NCBI GenBank assembly: GCA_036796755.1
Contig: DAIRCJ010000061.1
Span: forward strand, 1 to 7,977
Reading direction: 5' to 3'
DNA from: CALKMS01 sp036796755
GTDB taxonomy: Bacteria > Actinomycetota > Aquicultoria > SKW223 > CALKMS01
DNA length: 7,977 nucleotides
Of this stretch, positions 6,816 to 7,977 are shown one piece after another (position 1 is the stretch's first letter; each line of letters begins with the position of its first letter). Below the pieces are notes generated by a model. That model had not been told where the DNA came from, did not search any database, and saw only the letters and a list, made by a program, of their open reading frames with translations. Position numbers and translations under genes: made by a program.

Positions 6816-7007
6816 ATGGCAAAAATTTGTGAGATTTGCGGAAAAAAACCAATGACCGGAAGGCAAATAAGCCACTCGCATCGGGTGAGCCCCAAAAGGT
6901 CACTCCCTAACATTAAGAAGGTGCGAGCGGAAATTAACGGTTCTGTAAAAAACGTTAATGTTTGCGCCAAATGCCTTAAAAGCGGTGCAGTTAAAAGAGT
7001 AGTTTAA
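6816..7007 (+). CDS. rpmB: 50S ribosomal protein L28 (zinc-type)
   Basis: 63 residues, the usual length for a short bacterial L28, a late-assembling protein of the large ribosomal subunit. It opens MAKICEICGKKPMTG, carries the QISHSHR and PNIKKVRAEI signatures, and ends NVCAKCLKSGAVKRVV. C5, C8, C50 and C53 form two CxxC pairs, the zinc-binding (C+) version, so the cell is not relying on a zinc-free paralog here. GGAAAGG at 6801-6807 is 8 bp before the ATG. The gene stands alone on the plus strand, divergent from dnaG and convergent with the metallo-hydrolase gene, with only 58 bp to that gene's stop. A perfect palindrome AGTTTAAACT (7001-7010) spans the stop codon. Confidence 0.97.
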   Translation: MAKICEICGKKPMTGRQISHSHRVSPKRSLPNIKKVRAEINGSVKNVNVCAKCLKSGAVKRVV

Positions 7008-7010
7008 ACT

Positions 7011-7023
7011 CCTGATATTCAGG
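7011..7023. terminator. Small hairpin between convergent genes
   Basis: CCTGA-TAT-TCAGG forms a perfect 5 bp stem 4 bases after the rpmB stop. No T-tract follows on the plus strand, so it is at best a weak or factor-assisted terminator; on the minus strand it lies just past the hydrolase gene and could serve either direction. Confidence 0.2.
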
Positions 7024-7024
7024 C

Positions 7025-7059
7025 AAAAATCTAATCCCTCGCGAAAAATTCAATCCCTC
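7025..7059. repeat. Two-copy 16 bp direct repeat, 19 bp period
   Basis: AAAAATCTAATCCCTC (7025-7040) recurs as AAAAATTCAATCCCTC (7044-7059), 14 of 16 identical, separated by GCG. It fills most of the gap between the stop codons of rpmB and the hydrolase gene. No function is evident; slippage duplication is the simplest origin. Confidence 0.6.
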
Positions 7060-7061
7060 CA

Positions 7062-7093
7062 AACTTTAGCCTTCCAGAACTTTAACCTTCCAG
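7062..7093. repeat. Perfectly abutting 16 bp tandem duplication at the end of the hydrolase gene
   Basis: AACTTTAGCCTTCCAG (7062-7077) is followed without a gap by AACTTTAACCTTCCAG (7078-7093), 15 of 16 identical. On the minus strand these are the last codons of the metallo-hydrolase. Because 16 is not a multiple of three, the second copy is read in a different frame and supplies the TAA stop (7066-7068), so the protein's final residues appear to come from the duplication. Confidence 0.75.
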
Positions 7094-7971
7094 AGAACAG
7101 CATTATTTTTTATCTCAAGGGCAACTAGACCCCGATTTTTCGCCCAAACCAGATAGGAAAGAATCGTTTGACGCGCCAGATAATAGGAAGGTAGATTGTC
7201 CAGGCTTTTGTTGTACTTTTGAGCAAGAAGGGCAAGTATCTCATCGGCAGAAAACGAACCCTCCCTTAAAAGCTCCAGAATTTCTCGGCCAGTTTCTTCA
7301 ATCCTTCTTAAATTCTCTTCAATTACTTTTCGGGGATTTTCCAGCTTCCCTGAATGGGAAATAACGACTCCTTTAAGGTCCCGGTTGAGAAGTTTTTTTA
7401 AAGTGTTTTCGGCCGCTTCCAAATCGGCAAAGTAAACCAAAAAATGTTTTTCCCAGACTTCAGGAGAAAAAACTGCGTCCGCCAGGAAAGCGCACTCTTC
7501 AAACTCTACTCCCAACTGAAAAAGAGAGTGCCCGCTCAAGTCAATAAGGTTTAAACTGCTTCCTTCAATTTCCAGAGGACCAGCTTTTACCGGCCGGTCA
7601 ACCCGCGAAGGCGAAGGATACAAAAAACCCACTTTAAGCTCTTCAGGTGGCACACCTCCAAAAAGATAGAAGGGCTCCCAGATTGGATAATTCATCACGC
7701 CGGCCTCACCAGCCGGAGCTAAAACTTCAACCCGATAGCGGGAAAGAAAATAGTCGTTTCCGCCGTAGTGGTCGGCGTGAGAATGAGTGTTAAATAACCG
7801 GTTAACAACCAGACCTTCCTTTTTAATGGCTCGATCGATCTTTCTTGCGCTGTCTTTGTTGAGCCCGCTGTCAATTAAAAAAGCTCGGTTCTTATCTAAC
7901 CTGATAACTCCAACCGTGGTTGGTCCCTCGATATAGCCAAAATTATTAGTGAGCCAGCAAACTTCACTCAT
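7066..7971 (-). CDS. Metallo-beta-lactamase-fold hydrolase
   Basis: 301 residues, cytoplasmic (no signal peptide or membrane span). All ligands of a two-metal site are present: THSHADHYGG gives H63, H65, D67 and H68, then H147 in DLSGHS, D164 in FLADAVF and H205 in VISHSG. The first 60 residues (GVIRLDKNRAFLIDSGL) are the typical opening strands. After the fold, residues about 210-301 form a helical, winged-helix-like extension, as in several stand-alone members of the superfamily. I do not see glyoxalase II, RNase Z/J or lactonase signatures strong enough to name a substrate. ATG 7969-7971 is the only start inside the window; just 6 bases lie upstream, so its ribosome site and a possible longer N-terminus cannot be checked. 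It converges on rpmB, and its 3' end is built on a tandem repeat. Confidence 0.88.
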   Translation of the reverse strand: MSEVCWLTNNFGYIEGPTTVGVIRLDKNRAFLIDSGLNKDSARKIDRAIKKEGLVVNRLFNTHSHADHYGGNDYFLSRYRVEVLAPAGEAGVMNYPIWEPFYLFGGVPPEELKVGFLYPSPSRVDRPVKAGPLEIEGSSLNLIDLSGHSLFQLGVEFEECAFLADAVFSPEVWEKHFLVYFADLEAAENTLKKLLNRDLKGVVISHSGKLENPRKVIEENLRRIEETGREILELLREGSFSADEILALLAQKYNKSLDNLPSYYLARQTILSYLVWAKNRGLVALEIKNNAVLWKVKVLEG

Positions 7972-7977
7972 AATTTA

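Noticed and set aside
6767..6970. Minus-strand 67-residue frame opposite rpmB
   Set aside because: Almost fully antisense to L28, whose motifs are unmistakable.
1..7977. CRISPR array or riboswitch
   Set aside because: No regularly spaced repeats beyond the two-copy repeats near 7025-7093, and no gap is long enough or structured enough for a known riboswitch.

Overview
The window looks like bacterial chromosome and falls into two parts that differ in base composition. The left part (about 1-3205) is AT-rich. The right part (about 3206-7977) is noticeably richer in G+C and carries core information-processing genes. The adjacent minus-strand dnaG and rpoD genes, a four-cysteine (zinc-type) ribosomal protein L28 and a tRNA-Asn with an encoded CCA end all indicate a bacterium. 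I cannot place the phylum; a Clostridia-like or uncultured anaerobic lineage is a guess from the general look of RpoD and L28.

Left part, plus strand: the 3' end of a NurA-type nuclease gene enters from the window edge. It is followed after 3 bp by a complete HerA-type hexameric ATPase/translocase gene. The two form a tightly coupled pair that should make one DNA-end-processing complex. In archaea this complex resects double-strand breaks. In bacteria such pairs are patchily distributed and have been linked to defence. Directly after the herA stop codon lies the wreck of a large serine recombinase: its first residues, including the catalytic serine region, are missing, an active-site arginine codon reads as leucine, there are two homopolymer frameshifts and two in-frame stops, and the middle is deleted. 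Its last recognisable codons lie about 120 bp from the 3' end of a minus-strand tRNA-Asn gene. The composition changes in this same interval, so it is probably the edge of an acquired island.

Right part: reading on the minus strand, dnaG (primase) and rpoD (primary sigma factor) are separated by 34 bp, followed downstream by tRNA-Asn. This is the core of the classic macromolecular-synthesis operon; no rpsU lies upstream of dnaG. Instead rpmB (L28) is transcribed divergently from a 131 bp shared upstream region. Convergent with rpmB is a complete metallo-beta-lactamase-fold hydrolase gene with all expected metal ligands. Its last codons and stop lie in a 16 bp tandem duplication, and a second short direct repeat sits just beyond.

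The most interesting item is the intact NurA-HerA pair in foreign-looking DNA beside a dead recombinase, with the compositional border at a tRNA gene.
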